Source of the DNA: Thalassospiraceae bacterium
GTDB taxonomy: Bacteria; Pseudomonadota; Alphaproteobacteria; Rhodospirillales; Magnetovibrionaceae
Assembly: GCA_030637845.1 (NCBI GenBank)
Contig: DAOWFT010000034.1
Span: 1-9,736, forward strand
Reading direction: 5' to 3'
DNA length: 9,736 nucleotides
The notes beneath the pieces are model-generated. The model had not been told where the DNA came from, ran no database searches, and saw only the letters and a list, made by a program, of their open reading frames with translations. Of this stretch, positions 1 to 6,949 are shown one piece after another. The first letter of the stretch is position 1; each line of letters opens with the position of its first letter. The translations under genes and the position numbers were made by a program.

Positions 1-16
1 GTTTTCTAATGAAAAC
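1..16. repeat. Perfect inverted repeat at the left edge
   Basis: GTTTTC, four bases TAAT, then GAAAAC form a perfect six-base stem with a four-base loop. It begins at the first base of the window, so the repeat may be longer. It is AT-rich and would be a weak RNA hairpin. It could be part of the leader of the next gene or an operator, but nothing seen decides this. Confidence 0.3.
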
Positions 17-32
17 ACCGGAGCAGCTTTCA

Positions 33-74
33 GCGAATTTGCGCCGAGGCCGCAAAGCCCGTGTGTGAATTCGC
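33..74 (-). other. Nested inverted repeats, probable leader RNA structure
   Basis: A five-base stem, 33-37 with 70-74 (GCGAA/TTCGC), encloses a six-base perfect hairpin, 38-43 with 51-56 (TTTGCG/CGCAAA) and a seven-base loop. Both lie downstream of the candidate promoter at 104-130, so they would fold in its transcript. No T-tract follows, so this is not an intrinsic terminator. The whole 1-161 stretch contains no credible gene; the only short frame seen is a 19-codon one on the plus strand. A regulatory leader is possible, for example for a ribosomal protein gene, but no known RNA family is recognised. Confidence 0.35.
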
Positions 75-103
75 CCTTCACCAATGAAGAGCGTGGGGCG
101 ATA

Positions 104-130
104 TTTATACCGGAAAAGGCACTCTGGCAA
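104..130 (-). promoter_or_regulatory. Candidate promoter after dnaE, facing the left edge
   Basis: On the minus strand TTGCCA (125-130) is followed after 15 bp by TATAAA (104-109). The -10 element matches five of six consensus bases, but the spacer is two bases shorter than ideal. It starts about 30 bp after the dnaE stop and would drive a gene beyond the left edge. In many alphaproteobacteria the next gene is rpsB, which usually has its own promoter. That identity is synteny-based inference, since no coding sequence of it is visible. Confidence 0.35.
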
Positions 131-161
131 GGGAAAAACGGGGTAAAAATGGCCCAGATGG

Positions 162-3100
162 CTATATTTCCTGCACCTCGACGATGCCCGGAAGGGTCCT
201 GACCGCATAAAGCAGTTCCGGGGTTACCCGAACCCCGTCTTTCAGGGATATTTTTACCTCTCTGGCCGGGGGAATGCGGGCGATGACGCCGACCCTGCCC
301 CTGCCCTTACCGGAGCTGGCCAAAACCTCTTTCAGGCCATCGAGGCCCTTGTCGTTATCGACAATTATGTTCAGGCCGGCGGCGGTCTGCGAGGCGACCT
401 CGTCCAGCGGCTTTAACGATTGGGCTGAAAGGCGTAAGGTCCCGCCCTCAAACTGGGCATTGGCGCGAATGAAAAGCGATTGCCCCGGTTCCAATACACC
501 TTGGGCTGCGGCCAGTTGGTCGGAAAATACCACCGCTTCAAATGCGCCGGTGGTGTCTGAAAACTGGACAAAGGCATAACGGTTACCCTTGGCCGAGATG
601 CGTTCCTTTTTTGAAATAACCGTTCCGGCCATGCTGACAATACCGGAACGCCCACTTTCCATGATGTCGGTAAAATTCTGAGCCTCAAGCCGCTTTAAGC
701 TTTTGGAATAAGAATCGAGCGGGTGAGCGGAAAGATAAAACCCAAGGGCATCAAATTCTTCTTTCAGTTTATCCATGGGCGAGAAATCTGGAATATCGGG
801 CAAACGTATGCCGGGATCGGAGGCATCGTCACCGCCGAATAAACCTATCTGTCCGCTTTCACGTTCATGCTGGGCGGCCTGAGCGGTACCCAATAGGGTT
901 TCAAGGGCGTTAAATAACTGGCGACGGTTGGGAACCATGGCATCGAAACTACCGGCGCGGATAAGATTTTCCATCTGGCGTTTATTTACCTGATGGGCAT
1001 CAACCCTTTTGGCGAAATCGGATATGTTCTTGAACGGGCCGTTTTTATCCCGTTCGGCGACCAATTCTTCCATTGCCCCTTCGCCGACATTCTTTAGTGC
1101 GGCAAGGGCGTAACGAATGGAAACAGCCTTACCCTCATCATCACGCTCAACCTTAAAGGTTGCCTCCGAAAGGTTGATGTCCGGCGGCAACAGATCAATA
1201 CCCATTCTTTCGAGCTCTTGACGGTAGGCATTTAGCTTGTCGGTGTTGCCTAAATCCAGCGTCATGGAGGCGGCCATGAATTCAACCGGGAAATTAGCTT
1301 TCATATATCCGGTTTGGTAGGCGACAAGGGCATAAGCGGCGGCGTGTGATTTGTTAAAACCGTAACCGGCAAATTTATTTACCTGATCAAAAATCTGATT
1401 GGATTTTTCCTTATCAACGCCGCGGGCTTTCGCCCCCTCAACAAAGGTTGCGCGCTGTTCATCCATTTCAGACTGGATTTTTTTACCCATGGCACGGCGC
1501 AATAAATCAGCACTGCCCAGCGAATAGCCGGAAAGTTCCTGGGCAATTTGCATGACCTGTTCTTGGTAAATCATGATGCCAAAGGTTTCACGCAATATGG
1601 GTTCCAGCGTTGGATAAAGATAATCCGGCTCTTCCTCGCCATGCTTGCGCTTGATATAGCTGGGGATATTTTCCATCGGGCCGGGGCGATAAAGTGCTAC
1701 CACCGCGATGATGTCTTCGAATTTATCGGCCCGTAGCTGACGCAGGACATCTTTCATGCCCGCACTTTCCAACTGGAACACGCCCTGGGTTTCGGCCCGG
1801 GCAAACATTTCAAATGTTTTGGGATCGTCAAGCGGGATGGTCAGCAGGTCTACCTCGACCCCGCCTGCGGCGACATGATTTACCGCCGTTGCCAGAACGG
1901 TCAATGTTTTGAGGCCAAGGAAATCAAACTTTACCAGACCGGCCTGTTCAACATATTTCATGTTAAAGCCGGTCACCGGCATATCGGAACGTGGGTCGCG
2001 ATAAACCGGGACAAGGTCGCTTAACGGCCTGTCGCCAATAACAACACCGGCGGCATGGGTTGAGGCATGACGGTAGAGCCCTTCTAGTTGCTGGCCCATA
2101 TCAACCAGATGTTTTACCTCGGGCTCGGAACGTATCATTTCGCGTAACTGCGGCTCGGCGGTAATTGCCTCGGGCAATGTTACCGGAGCAGCCGGGTTGT
2201 TTGGCACCAGCTTGCAGATACGATCAACCTGACCGTAGGGCATTTCGAGAACGCGGCCAACATCGCGCAACACCGCGCGGGCTTGTAATTTACCAAATGT
2301 AATAATCTGTGCCACATGGTCACGACCATATTTTTCCTGCACATAACGAATAACCTCGTCACGTCTTTCCTGACAGAAATCAATATCGAAATCAGGCATG
2401 GACACACGTTCCGGGTTGAGGAAACGTTCAAACAGCAACCCCCAACGCAGCGGATCAAGATCGGTAACCGAAAGCGACCACGCCACCACCGAACCGGCAC
2501 CCGAGCCACGGCCCGGGCCAACCGGTATATTGTGCGTCTTTGCCCATTTAATAAAATCTGAAACGATAAGAAAGTATCCGGAAAAACCCATTTCGATAAT
2601 TACATCGAGCTCATACTCAAGCCTTTCACGGTATGGCTTGGCGGCTTTTTCGCGTGCAGAGGCGTCCATGTCCGGGGTGAATACCTGAATGCGGAGGCGC
2701 TCTTCCAAGCCGTCGCGAGACTGTTTTCTTAGCTCGTCTTCTTCGTTTAATCCTTCGCCACAATCATAGGGTGGCAAAATCGGATCAACCCTTGGAACCA
2801 TGAAGGCGCATCGTTTAGCGATTACCAAAGTGTTTGCGATTGCCTCGGGCACATCTGCAAACAATTTGGTCATTTCATTTGCGCTTTTAAAATAATGCTC
2901 AACGCTTAAGCGGCGACGCTCTTCTTGTGAAACATAGGCACCGGCGGCAACACAAATAAGCGCGTCTTGGGCATCAAACATTTCCGGATTGGAAAAAAAT
3001 ACTTCGTTGGTGGCAACCAATGGAATATCAAGCTCATAGGCAAGGTCAATCATTCGCCCCTCGATGGCGTCTTCGTCCCTGAGCCCGTGGCGTTGCAGTT

Positions 3101-3647
3101 CAACATAAATGTTTCCGCTAAAAATGCCCGATAGATGTTCCAGCATTTGCTTGGCATCATCATTTTGCCCATCAAGCAACAGGCGGCCAACCGGGCCATG
3201 GACTCCGCCGGTTAGCAAAATCAATCCTTCGGAGTATTTTTTTAGATCATCAATCGTTACCTTGGGGTCTTCGGCATCATCGCTTTCAAGATAGGCGCGA
3301 CTGAAAAGCTTCAACAAGTTGCGATAGCCGCCATCGTTTTGCACCAGTAAAACAATCTGGTCGGGGTCGGGTTCGCGCAGGTTTTTTGCCTGCGGTTGTT
3401 TGGCATCGGTGCGTTCAAGCGATAATTGGCAGCCGATAATCGGCTGGACACCCTTGTCGGCGGCGGCAAAGGAAAATTCCAACGCACCGAACAGGTTGTT
3501 GGTATCGGTTACCGCAACGCTGGGCATCCGGGCATCGACTGAAAGCGACACCAAGTCCTTGGGCTGGATTGCACCTTCCAGTAACGAATAGGCGGAATGA
3601 ACCCGAAGATGGACAAAGTTTGCGTGTAATGAGGTGGCATCAGGCAT
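162..3647 (-). CDS. dnaE: DNA polymerase III subunit alpha DnaE
   Basis: This is the replicative polymerase subunit, complete at 1161 residues. It has an N-terminal PHP domain (FVHLRVHSAYSLLEG, 11-25). The family C polymerase core contains PVGPGRGSGAGS and the three catalytic aspartates: Asp419 and Asp421 in MPDFDIDF, and Asp575 in VKFDFLGL. Finger motifs include ALYRPGPMENIPSYIKRKHG and FNKSHAAAYALVAYQTGYMK. A helix-hairpin-helix region (ALKNVGEGA), a beta-clamp binding motif QIGLF at 933-937, an OB fold (starting VSMAGTVISKKERI) and a C-terminal tau-binding region follow. The clamp motif and layout favour replicative DnaE over the error-prone DnaE2/ImuC. I chose the ATG at 3647, with GGAATCC about eight bases upstream. 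A TTG at 3668 would add seven residues and cannot be excluded. The 93-bp gap before it suggests partly separate transcription from lolD. Confidence 0.97.
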   Translation of the reverse strand: MPDATSLHANFVHLRVHSAYSLLEGAIQPKDLVSLSVDARMPSVAVTDTNNLFGALEFSFAAADKGVQPIIGCQLSLERTDAKQPQAKNLREPDPDQIVLLVQNDGGYRNLLKLFSRAYLESDDAEDPKVTIDDLKKYSEGLILLTGGVHGPVGRLLLDGQNDDAKQMLEHLSGIFSGNIYVELQRHGLRDEDAIEGRMIDLAYELDIPLVATNEVFFSNPEMFDAQDALICVAAGAYVSQEERRRLSVEHYFKSANEMTKLFADVPEAIANTLVIAKRCAFMVPRVDPILPPYDCGEGLNEEDELRKQSRDGLEERLRIQVFTPDMDASAREKAAKPYRERLEYELDVIIEMGFSGYFLIVSDFIKWAKTHNIPVGPGRGSGAGSVVAWSLSVTDLDPLRWGLLFERFLNPERVSMPDFDIDFCQERRDEVIRYVQEKYGRDHVAQIITFGKLQARAVLRDVGRVLEMPYGQVDRICKLVPNNPAAPVTLPEAITAEPQLREMIRSEPEVKHLVDMGQQLEGLYRHASTHAAGVVIGDRPLSDLVPVYRDPRSDMPVTGFNMKYVEQAGLVKFDFLGLKTLTVLATAVNHVAAGGVEVDLLTIPLDDPKTFEMFARAETQGVFQLESAGMKDVLRQLRADKFEDIIAVVALYRPGPMENIPSYIKRKHGEEEPDYLYPTLEPILRETFGIMIYQEQVMQIAQELSGYSLGSADLLRRAMGKKIQSEMDEQRATFVEGAKARGVDKEKSNQIFDQVNKFAGYGFNKSHAAAYALVAYQTGYMKANFPVEFMAASMTLDLGNTDKLNAYRQELERMGIDLLPPDINLSEATFKVERDDEGKAVSIRYALAALKNVGEGAMEELVAERDKNGPFKNISDFAKRVDAHQVNKRQMENLIRAGSFDAMVPNRRQLFNALETLLGTAQAAQHERESGQIGLFGGDDASDPGIRLPDIPDFSPMDKLKEEFDALGFYLSAHPLDSYSKSLKRLEAQNFTDIMESGRSGIVSMAGTVISKKERISAKGNRYAFVQFSDTTGAFEAVVFSDQLAAAQGVLEPGQSLFIRANAQFEGGTLRLSAQSLKPLDEVASQTAAGLNIIVDNDKGLDGLKEVLASSGKGRGRVGVIARIPPAREVKISLKDGVRVTPELLYAVRTLPGIVEVQEI

Positions 3648-3710
3648 AAAAGCAGGATTCCATACCAAACGGCTCGGCGCCAGTGTCTGGATTGATTCTT
3701 TTTTGTCTAT

Positions 3711-3719
3711 TTATCCACA
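3711..3719 (+). promoter_or_regulatory. Perfect DnaA-box consensus upstream of dnaE
   Basis: The nine bases TTATCCACA, read on the plus strand, equal the E. coli consensus DnaA box. They sit in the 93-bp gap between lolD and dnaE, 64 bp upstream of the chosen dnaE start, so a bound DnaA protein could influence dnaE transcription. I saw no other exact copy in the window; a close match (TTATCCACC) lies inside birA at 9690-9698 on the opposite orientation. Function is inferred only from the motif and position. Confidence 0.45.
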
Positions 3720-3740
3720 ATGGCAATAAATACAGGGATT

Positions 3741-4421
3741 TTAGCCTTCGCTCAGGTGGCCATCCTCAAGGCGGACTATTCTATCCATTTTGCCGGCCAA
3801 ATCAGGATTATGGGTGGCAATTATGGCGGTCAGGCCAGCACCGCGAGCAAGGCCCAACAAAACCTTGAATACTTCGCCCGCCGTTTCGGGATCAAGGTTG
3901 CCGGTAGGTTCATCGGCCAATAAAAGATCCGGCGCATTGGCCAGCGCGCGGCCAATGGCAACCCGCTGTTGCTCGCCGCCGGAAAGACGAGCCGGACGAT
4001 GGGTGGATCTATCGCTCAGGCCCAGCATTTCCAATAACTGATCGGCCCGCACCCCAGCATCGTCTTTTTTCATTCCGGCAATGATTTGTGGAATAATTAT
4101 ATTTTCCCGGGCTGAAAATTCCGGCAACAAATGATGGTACTGATAAACAAAGCCAAGATGCTTGCGCCGCAGTTCGGTTTGGCGGTCATCCTTTAGCCCG
4201 GTGCATTGTTCGCCGTTAATAATAACCTCGCCCTCGTCCGGCTTTTCGAGCAATCCCGCAATATGCAAAAGCGTTGATTTCCCCGAACCCGACGGGCCAA
4301 CCAAGGCAACGATTTCACCTCGATTGATGGAAAAATTTGCATCCTTGAGCACGTGCAACTCAGATCGTCCCTGACGGAAAACGCGATGAATGCCTTTTAA
4401 TTCAAGTACCGGACTACTCAT
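3741..4421 (-). CDS. lolD: Lipoprotein-releasing ABC transporter ATPase LolD
   Basis: LolD is the cytoplasmic ATPase that powers lipoprotein release by the adjacent permease. The 226 residues contain Walker A GPSGSGKST (42-50), the Q-loop Gln94 followed by YHHLLPEFSARENI, the signature LSGGEQQR (147-154), Walker B LLLADE with Glu171, the D-loop GNLD and the H-loop His204. The YHHLLPEF stretch after the Q-loop is characteristic of LolD rather than of the related MacB or FtsE ATPases. The start is the ATG at 4421, with AGAGG nine bases upstream and eight bases of overlap with the permease gene. A longer frame from 4577 would overlap it by 164 bp with unrelated sequence. Translation of the two is probably coupled. 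The protein ends LEDGHLSEG, a normal LolD length. Confidence 0.96.
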   Translation of the reverse strand: MSSPVLELKGIHRVFRQGRSELHVLKDANFSINRGEIVALVGPSGSGKSTLLHIAGLLEKPDEGEVIINGEQCTGLKDDRQTELRRKHLGFVYQYHHLLPEFSARENIIIPQIIAGMKKDDAGVRADQLLEMLGLSDRSTHRPARLSGGEQQRVAIGRALANAPDLLLADEPTGNLDPETAGEVFKVLLGLARGAGLTAIIATHNPDLAGKMDRIVRLEDGHLSEG

Positions 4422-5658
4422 ACCTAAGTGCCTCTGCCGGGTCGGTACGGGCTGCGCGCCACGCCGGATATATGGTTGCAAAAAGCGATAGCCCCAGCCC
4501 CATGGATACAACGGATACAACCTCAACCGGATCAATTTTTGCAGGCAACTGTGTAAGGAAATATATTTCGGCGGCAAATAGTTCGGTTCCGGTGACAGAT
4601 TGTATGGCTTGACGAATTGTTTCTATATTGGACGCAACCCATAGGCCCAACATGGTTCCCGAGAACGTTCCAATAACTCCGATGGAAGCGCCTGCCAGAA
4701 AAAATACCCGCATTATCATGCCACGGGTTGCCCCCATGGTTCTGAGAATGGCGATATCACCGCTTTTGTCATTCACCAACATTATCAAGCTGGAAATAAT
4801 ATTAAACGACGCCACAACAATAATAAGCGTAAGTATCAGGAACATCACATTGCGCTCAACCTGAATGGCGTTAAAGAAGCTTGAATTGGCTTGCTGCCAA
4901 TCATGGACGCGGGAATTTATCCCCATTGCCTTTCTTATTTCATGGCTTATGGGTTTTGTTTTATCGGGATCATCAACAAAAACTTCCAAATTGGTAACCG
5001 CATCCGGTTTTGAAAAATATACCTGGGCGGCGTGAAGCGGCATAAAGATAAAGCCTGAATCGTATTCAAACATTCCCACCTTGAAAATTGCCGCCACCTT
5101 GAAGGCCCGCATTCGAGGCACCGTTCCAAAAGCCGTGGCGTGACCCTTGGGCGAAATAAGGGTTACCTTCTCACCAACAAAAAGGCCAAGGCGCTTGGCA
5201 AGTTCCGAACCAATGATAACGCTGTCATCGGGGCCGAATGCATCGAGCGATCCATATTCAATGTTATCTGCGATTATTGGACGTTTGAGGATATCGCTGG
5301 GGCGAATGGCGCGAACAACCGCACCGCGCGATGCACTGCCGACCGTTGCCATGACCTGGCCTTCTATCATCGGGGTAACGCTTATAACGCCGGGAATTCC
5401 TCGGACTATATCTGCCTGAACGTCAAAATCCGTCATAACCCGCGATTGGTTGTAAACGCTGACGTGACCGTTAAGGCCAAGAATTCGGCTCATCAATTCA
5501 GCCCGAAACCCGTTCATCACCGCCATAACGATAATAAGCGTGGAAACCCCCAAGGCGATGCCAAGCAGGGAAAACCACGCAATTATGGAAACAAACCCTT
5601 CTTGCCGCCGCGCCCTGAGGTAACGCATGGCCAGCATCCATTCAAAAGCGGAAAACAT
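4414..5658 (-). CDS. lolC: Lipoprotein-releasing ABC transporter permease (LolC/LolE/LolF type)
   Basis: This 414-residue inner-membrane permease belongs to the system that extracts outer-membrane lipoproteins and hands them to the periplasmic chaperone LolA. It shows the family layout: a short cytoplasmic start (FEWMLAMRYLRARRQEGFVS), TM1 at about 22-48, a large periplasmic domain to about 270, then TM2 (271-295), TM3 (315-343) and TM4 (377-399), ending in PAWRAARTDPAEALRYE. The segment at about 169-186 (SPKGHATAFGTVPR) lies where the LolA-binding hook of LolC is expected. The ATG at 5658 has AGAAAGG 12 bp upstream. The gene overlaps lolD by 8 bp. Only one permease gene is next to lolD, so it probably acts as a homodimer like LolF in other bacteria; this is inference, and a second permease could lie elsewhere. 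Confidence 0.93.
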   Translation of the reverse strand: MFSAFEWMLAMRYLRARRQEGFVSIIAWFSLLGIALGVSTLIIVMAVMNGFRAELMSRILGLNGHVSVYNQSRVMTDFDVQADIVRGIPGVISVTPMIEGQVMATVGSASRGAVVRAIRPSDILKRPIIADNIEYGSLDAFGPDDSVIIGSELAKRLGLFVGEKVTLISPKGHATAFGTVPRMRAFKVAAIFKVGMFEYDSGFIFMPLHAAQVYFSKPDAVTNLEVFVDDPDKTKPISHEIRKAMGINSRVHDWQQANSSFFNAIQVERNVMFLILTLIIVVASFNIISSLIMLVNDKSGDIAILRTMGATRGMIMRVFFLAGASIGVIGTFSGTMLGLWVASNIETIRQAIQSVTGTELFAAEIYFLTQLPAKIDPVEVVSVVSMGLGLSLFATIYPAWRAARTDPAEALRYE

Positions 5659-5680
5659 ATTTTCGTGTGGCCTTTCTGAC

Positions 5681-5707
5681 TTATTTGGCTAGTTTTTTAT
5701 TTAGCTA
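5681..5707. repeat. Pair of 11-bp direct repeats before lolC
   Basis: TTATTTGGCTA (5681-5691) and TTATTTAGCTA (5697-5707) differ at one base and start 16 bp apart. The second copy contains most of a ten-base palindrome TTTAGCTAAA at 5700-5709. They lie between the candidate promoter and the lolC start, in the predicted leader. They could be a protein-binding site or simple AT-rich coincidence. Confidence 0.25.
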
Positions 5708-5722
5708 AAGAATCCGTAATGA

Positions 5723-5751
5723 ACTCTAGGCGATGGCTCCATTTATGGCAA
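5723..5751 (-). promoter_or_regulatory. Candidate sigma-70 promoter for lolC-lolD
   Basis: On the minus strand a TTGCCA (-35, five of six consensus bases) is followed after exactly 17 bp by TAGAGT (-10, four of six). Transcription would start near 5716, giving a leader of about 58 bases before the lolC start. This gap of 113 bp is the largest break between genes from birA to lolD, which makes an independent promoter plausible. The match is only moderate and rests on hand inspection. Confidence 0.35.
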
Positions 5752-5771
5752 CGCGGGCATAACGCCCGGCA

Positions 5772-6341
5772 CTAGAGCTTTGGGTTGTTTTCGTAAATCG
5801 CCTGATCTGCTTTCATCCACGGTGGTTTTTTAGCTGAAATCTTTTTATATACCGGGCATTTTTTAGAATGGGCACCGGGAAGATACCCGGTACTCATAAG
5901 AAACTCATTTACCACCTCCGGTCCGGTGAAGGCAAAGTTTTTGCGAAAAAGCTTTACCCATTCATTGTGCGGCAATGGGTGATTGCGTAAAAGCCATTTT
6001 GCAAACCCACCATGGGTTTCGCGCATTTCAATTATGACCCCGGCATTATTAATAATTGCCTCAACCTTGAGCCGGTTACGAATTATACCGGGATTTTTTA
6101 AAAGACGATTAATATCACGCTTTTTGTATGCCCCAATCTTATCAACATCAAAATTATCAAATGCCGCAAACGTGGTTGAGCGTTTTTTTAATACTATTTC
6201 CCATGAAAGACCGGCTTGAAAAATTTCTAACGCCAATAGTTCAAGCAACTGGCTTTCGTTCTTGCCGGGGAATCCATATTCCCTGTCATGATATTTGCCG
6301 TGTATTGGGTTGCCGGGTGCCGTATCGCAATAGGAAGACAT
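5772..6341 (-). CDS. tag: DNA-3-methyladenine glycosylase I (TAG family)
   Basis: This 189-residue enzyme probably removes 3-methyladenine from alkylated DNA as the first step of base excision repair. It carries the TAG pattern throughout: Cys5, His18 (GKYHDREYG), the active-site stretch LEIFQAGLSWEIVLKKR with Glu39 and Trp47, the helix-hairpin-helix-like region NPGIIRNRLKVEAIINNA (83-100), and a C-terminal His158-x3-Cys162. Cys5, His18, His158 and Cys162 match the zinc snap of the E. coli enzyme. Tyr17, Glu39 and Trp47 match its base-binding residues. The ATG at 6341 was chosen because AAAGG lies nine bases upstream and the protein begins just before Cys5. A longer frame from 6437 overlaps the small upstream gene and adds unrelated residues. 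The region between the core and the zinc snap is shorter than in E. coli. It is AT-richer than neighbours (about 38% GC over 6001-6240) and sits where proS is normally found. Confidence 0.92.
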   Translation of the reverse strand: MSSYCDTAPGNPIHGKYHDREYGFPGKNESQLLELLALEIFQAGLSWEIVLKKRSTTFAAFDNFDVDKIGAYKKRDINRLLKNPGIIRNRLKVEAIINNAGVIIEMRETHGGFAKWLLRNHPLPHNEWVKLFRKNFAFTGPEVVNEFLMSTGYLPGAHSKKCPVYKKISAKKPPWMKADQAIYENNPKL

Positions 6342-6517
6342 CACCACATACCTTTGCGCATCATAAAAATAATCGTAATCATGGTTCCGTTGATTACCAC
6401 CAAAGCAGAAAGTATGACCGTGATGCGTATTGCCCATTTACGACTGATTTTTACTTTACGTTCACTTAGCGGCAATTGATTAGGGCGAGAACTTTCATCT
6501 GTTTCTTCGCCGCTCAT
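6341..6517 (-). CDS. Small single-pass membrane protein, 58 residues, unrecognised
   Basis: I do not recognise a family. The open frame encodes 58 residues starting MSGEETDESS. The first half is hydrophilic and acidic, then turns basic (SERKVKISRKW, about 18-28). One hydrophobic segment follows at about 29-52 (IRITVILSALVVINGTMITI and on), then RKGMW at the C-terminus. The positive charges before the helix suggest an N-in topology, although the RK after it weakens that call. Support for a real gene is positional: the start overlaps the epimerase stop by 4 bp (ATGA) with a GGA 7 bp upstream, and the stop overlaps the next start (TGATG). Many alphaproteobacteria have a DUF1467 membrane protein at this place, but that family has about 90 residues and two helices, so this is at best a diverged or unrelated replacement. 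Confidence 0.7.
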   Translation of the reverse strand: MSGEETDESSRPNQLPLSERKVKISRKWAIRITVILSALVVINGTMITIIFMMRKGMW

Positions 6518-6918
6518 TTTTGTTCCAGCTCAATAAGGGTGGAAAAAAAATCTTTTGGATGCAGAAACAGCACCGGCTTTCCGTGCGCTCCCATTTTAGC
6601 CTCGCCACTGCCAAGTATCCGCACCCCATCGCTTTTAAGTTTTTTGGAAGCCGCCGTAATGTCATCTACTTCCAGACAAATGTGATGTATTCCGCCCTGA
6701 GGATTGCGTTCGAGAAACTTGGCAATGGGTGAGTTTTCACCCAATGGTTCCAGCAGCTCTATCTTGGAATTACCCAGTTCGACAAAAACAACGCTTACCC
6801 CGTGTTCGGGTTGTTCGGTTGGTTCCGATACCACCGCACCCAAACGCTCGCGGTACTGGCTTGCAGCCGCAGCCAGATCGGGAACCGCTATGGCAATATG
6901 GTTTAGGCCTTTAATCAT
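6514..6918 (-). CDS. mce: Methylmalonyl-CoA epimerase
   Basis: This 134-residue VOC (glyoxalase-fold) protein is likely to interconvert (S)- and (R)-methylmalonyl-CoA, the step between propionyl-CoA carboxylase and methylmalonyl-CoA mutase. Landmarks are HIAIAVPDL at the N-terminus (His7), KIELLEP (Glu54), GGIHHICLEVDD (His78/His79) and LHPKDFF followed by Glu130. These fit the metal ligands and paired beta-alpha-beta-beta-beta modules of the family. The start is the ATG at 6918, because the N-terminal VOC strand begins directly there (MIKGLNHIAIAV). The open frame runs further upstream, but that would overlap about 200 bp of the RNase J gene and adds unrelated sequence. The gap to RNase J is 31 bp with only a weak ribosome-binding site. 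The stop overlaps the next gene's start (ATGA). Related VOC proteins such as lactoylglutathione lyase are possible, but the length and motifs favour the epimerase. Confidence 0.92.
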   Translation of the reverse strand: MIKGLNHIAIAVPDLAAAASQYRERLGAVVSEPTEQPEHGVSVVFVELGNSKIELLEPLGENSPIAKFLERNPQGGIHHICLEVDDITAASKKLKSDGVRILGSGEAKMGAHGKPVLFLHPKDFFSTLIELEQK

Positions 6919-6949
6919 GTTCTTAGGTTTACCCGAAAAATAACTTAAA

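Noticed and set aside
9..68. Plus-strand 19-codon frame starting MKTPEQ
   Set aside because: It is very short, opposes all neighbours, has no convincing ribosome-binding site and overlaps the inverted repeats.
131..161. Terminator directly after dnaE
   Set aside because: There are T-runs but no GC-rich stem before them.
2180..2521. 113-codon minus-strand frame inside dnaE
   Set aside because: It is an alternate frame over the polymerase core and has low-complexity, cysteine-rich, arginine-rich shadow composition.
3648..3740. Sigma-70 promoter for dnaE
   Set aside because: A TTGCCA is present on the minus strand, but no acceptable -10 hexamer lies 15-19 bp downstream, so I did not call one.
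5140..5679. 179-codon plus-strand open frame
   Set aside because: It lies fully antisense to the lolC permease, whose family motifs are clear; the translation has no recognisable domain.
5754..5768. Hairpin CGGGC-loop-GCCCG just after the glycosylase stop, as a terminator
   Set aside because: The stem is only five base pairs and no T-run follows on the minus strand, so it does not meet the pattern of an intrinsic terminator.
6342..6437. Longer N-terminus for the glycosylase
   Set aside because: The added residues (MGNTHHGH and on) overlap the small upstream gene in another frame, are not part of the TAG family, and the internal ATG has the better ribosome-binding site.
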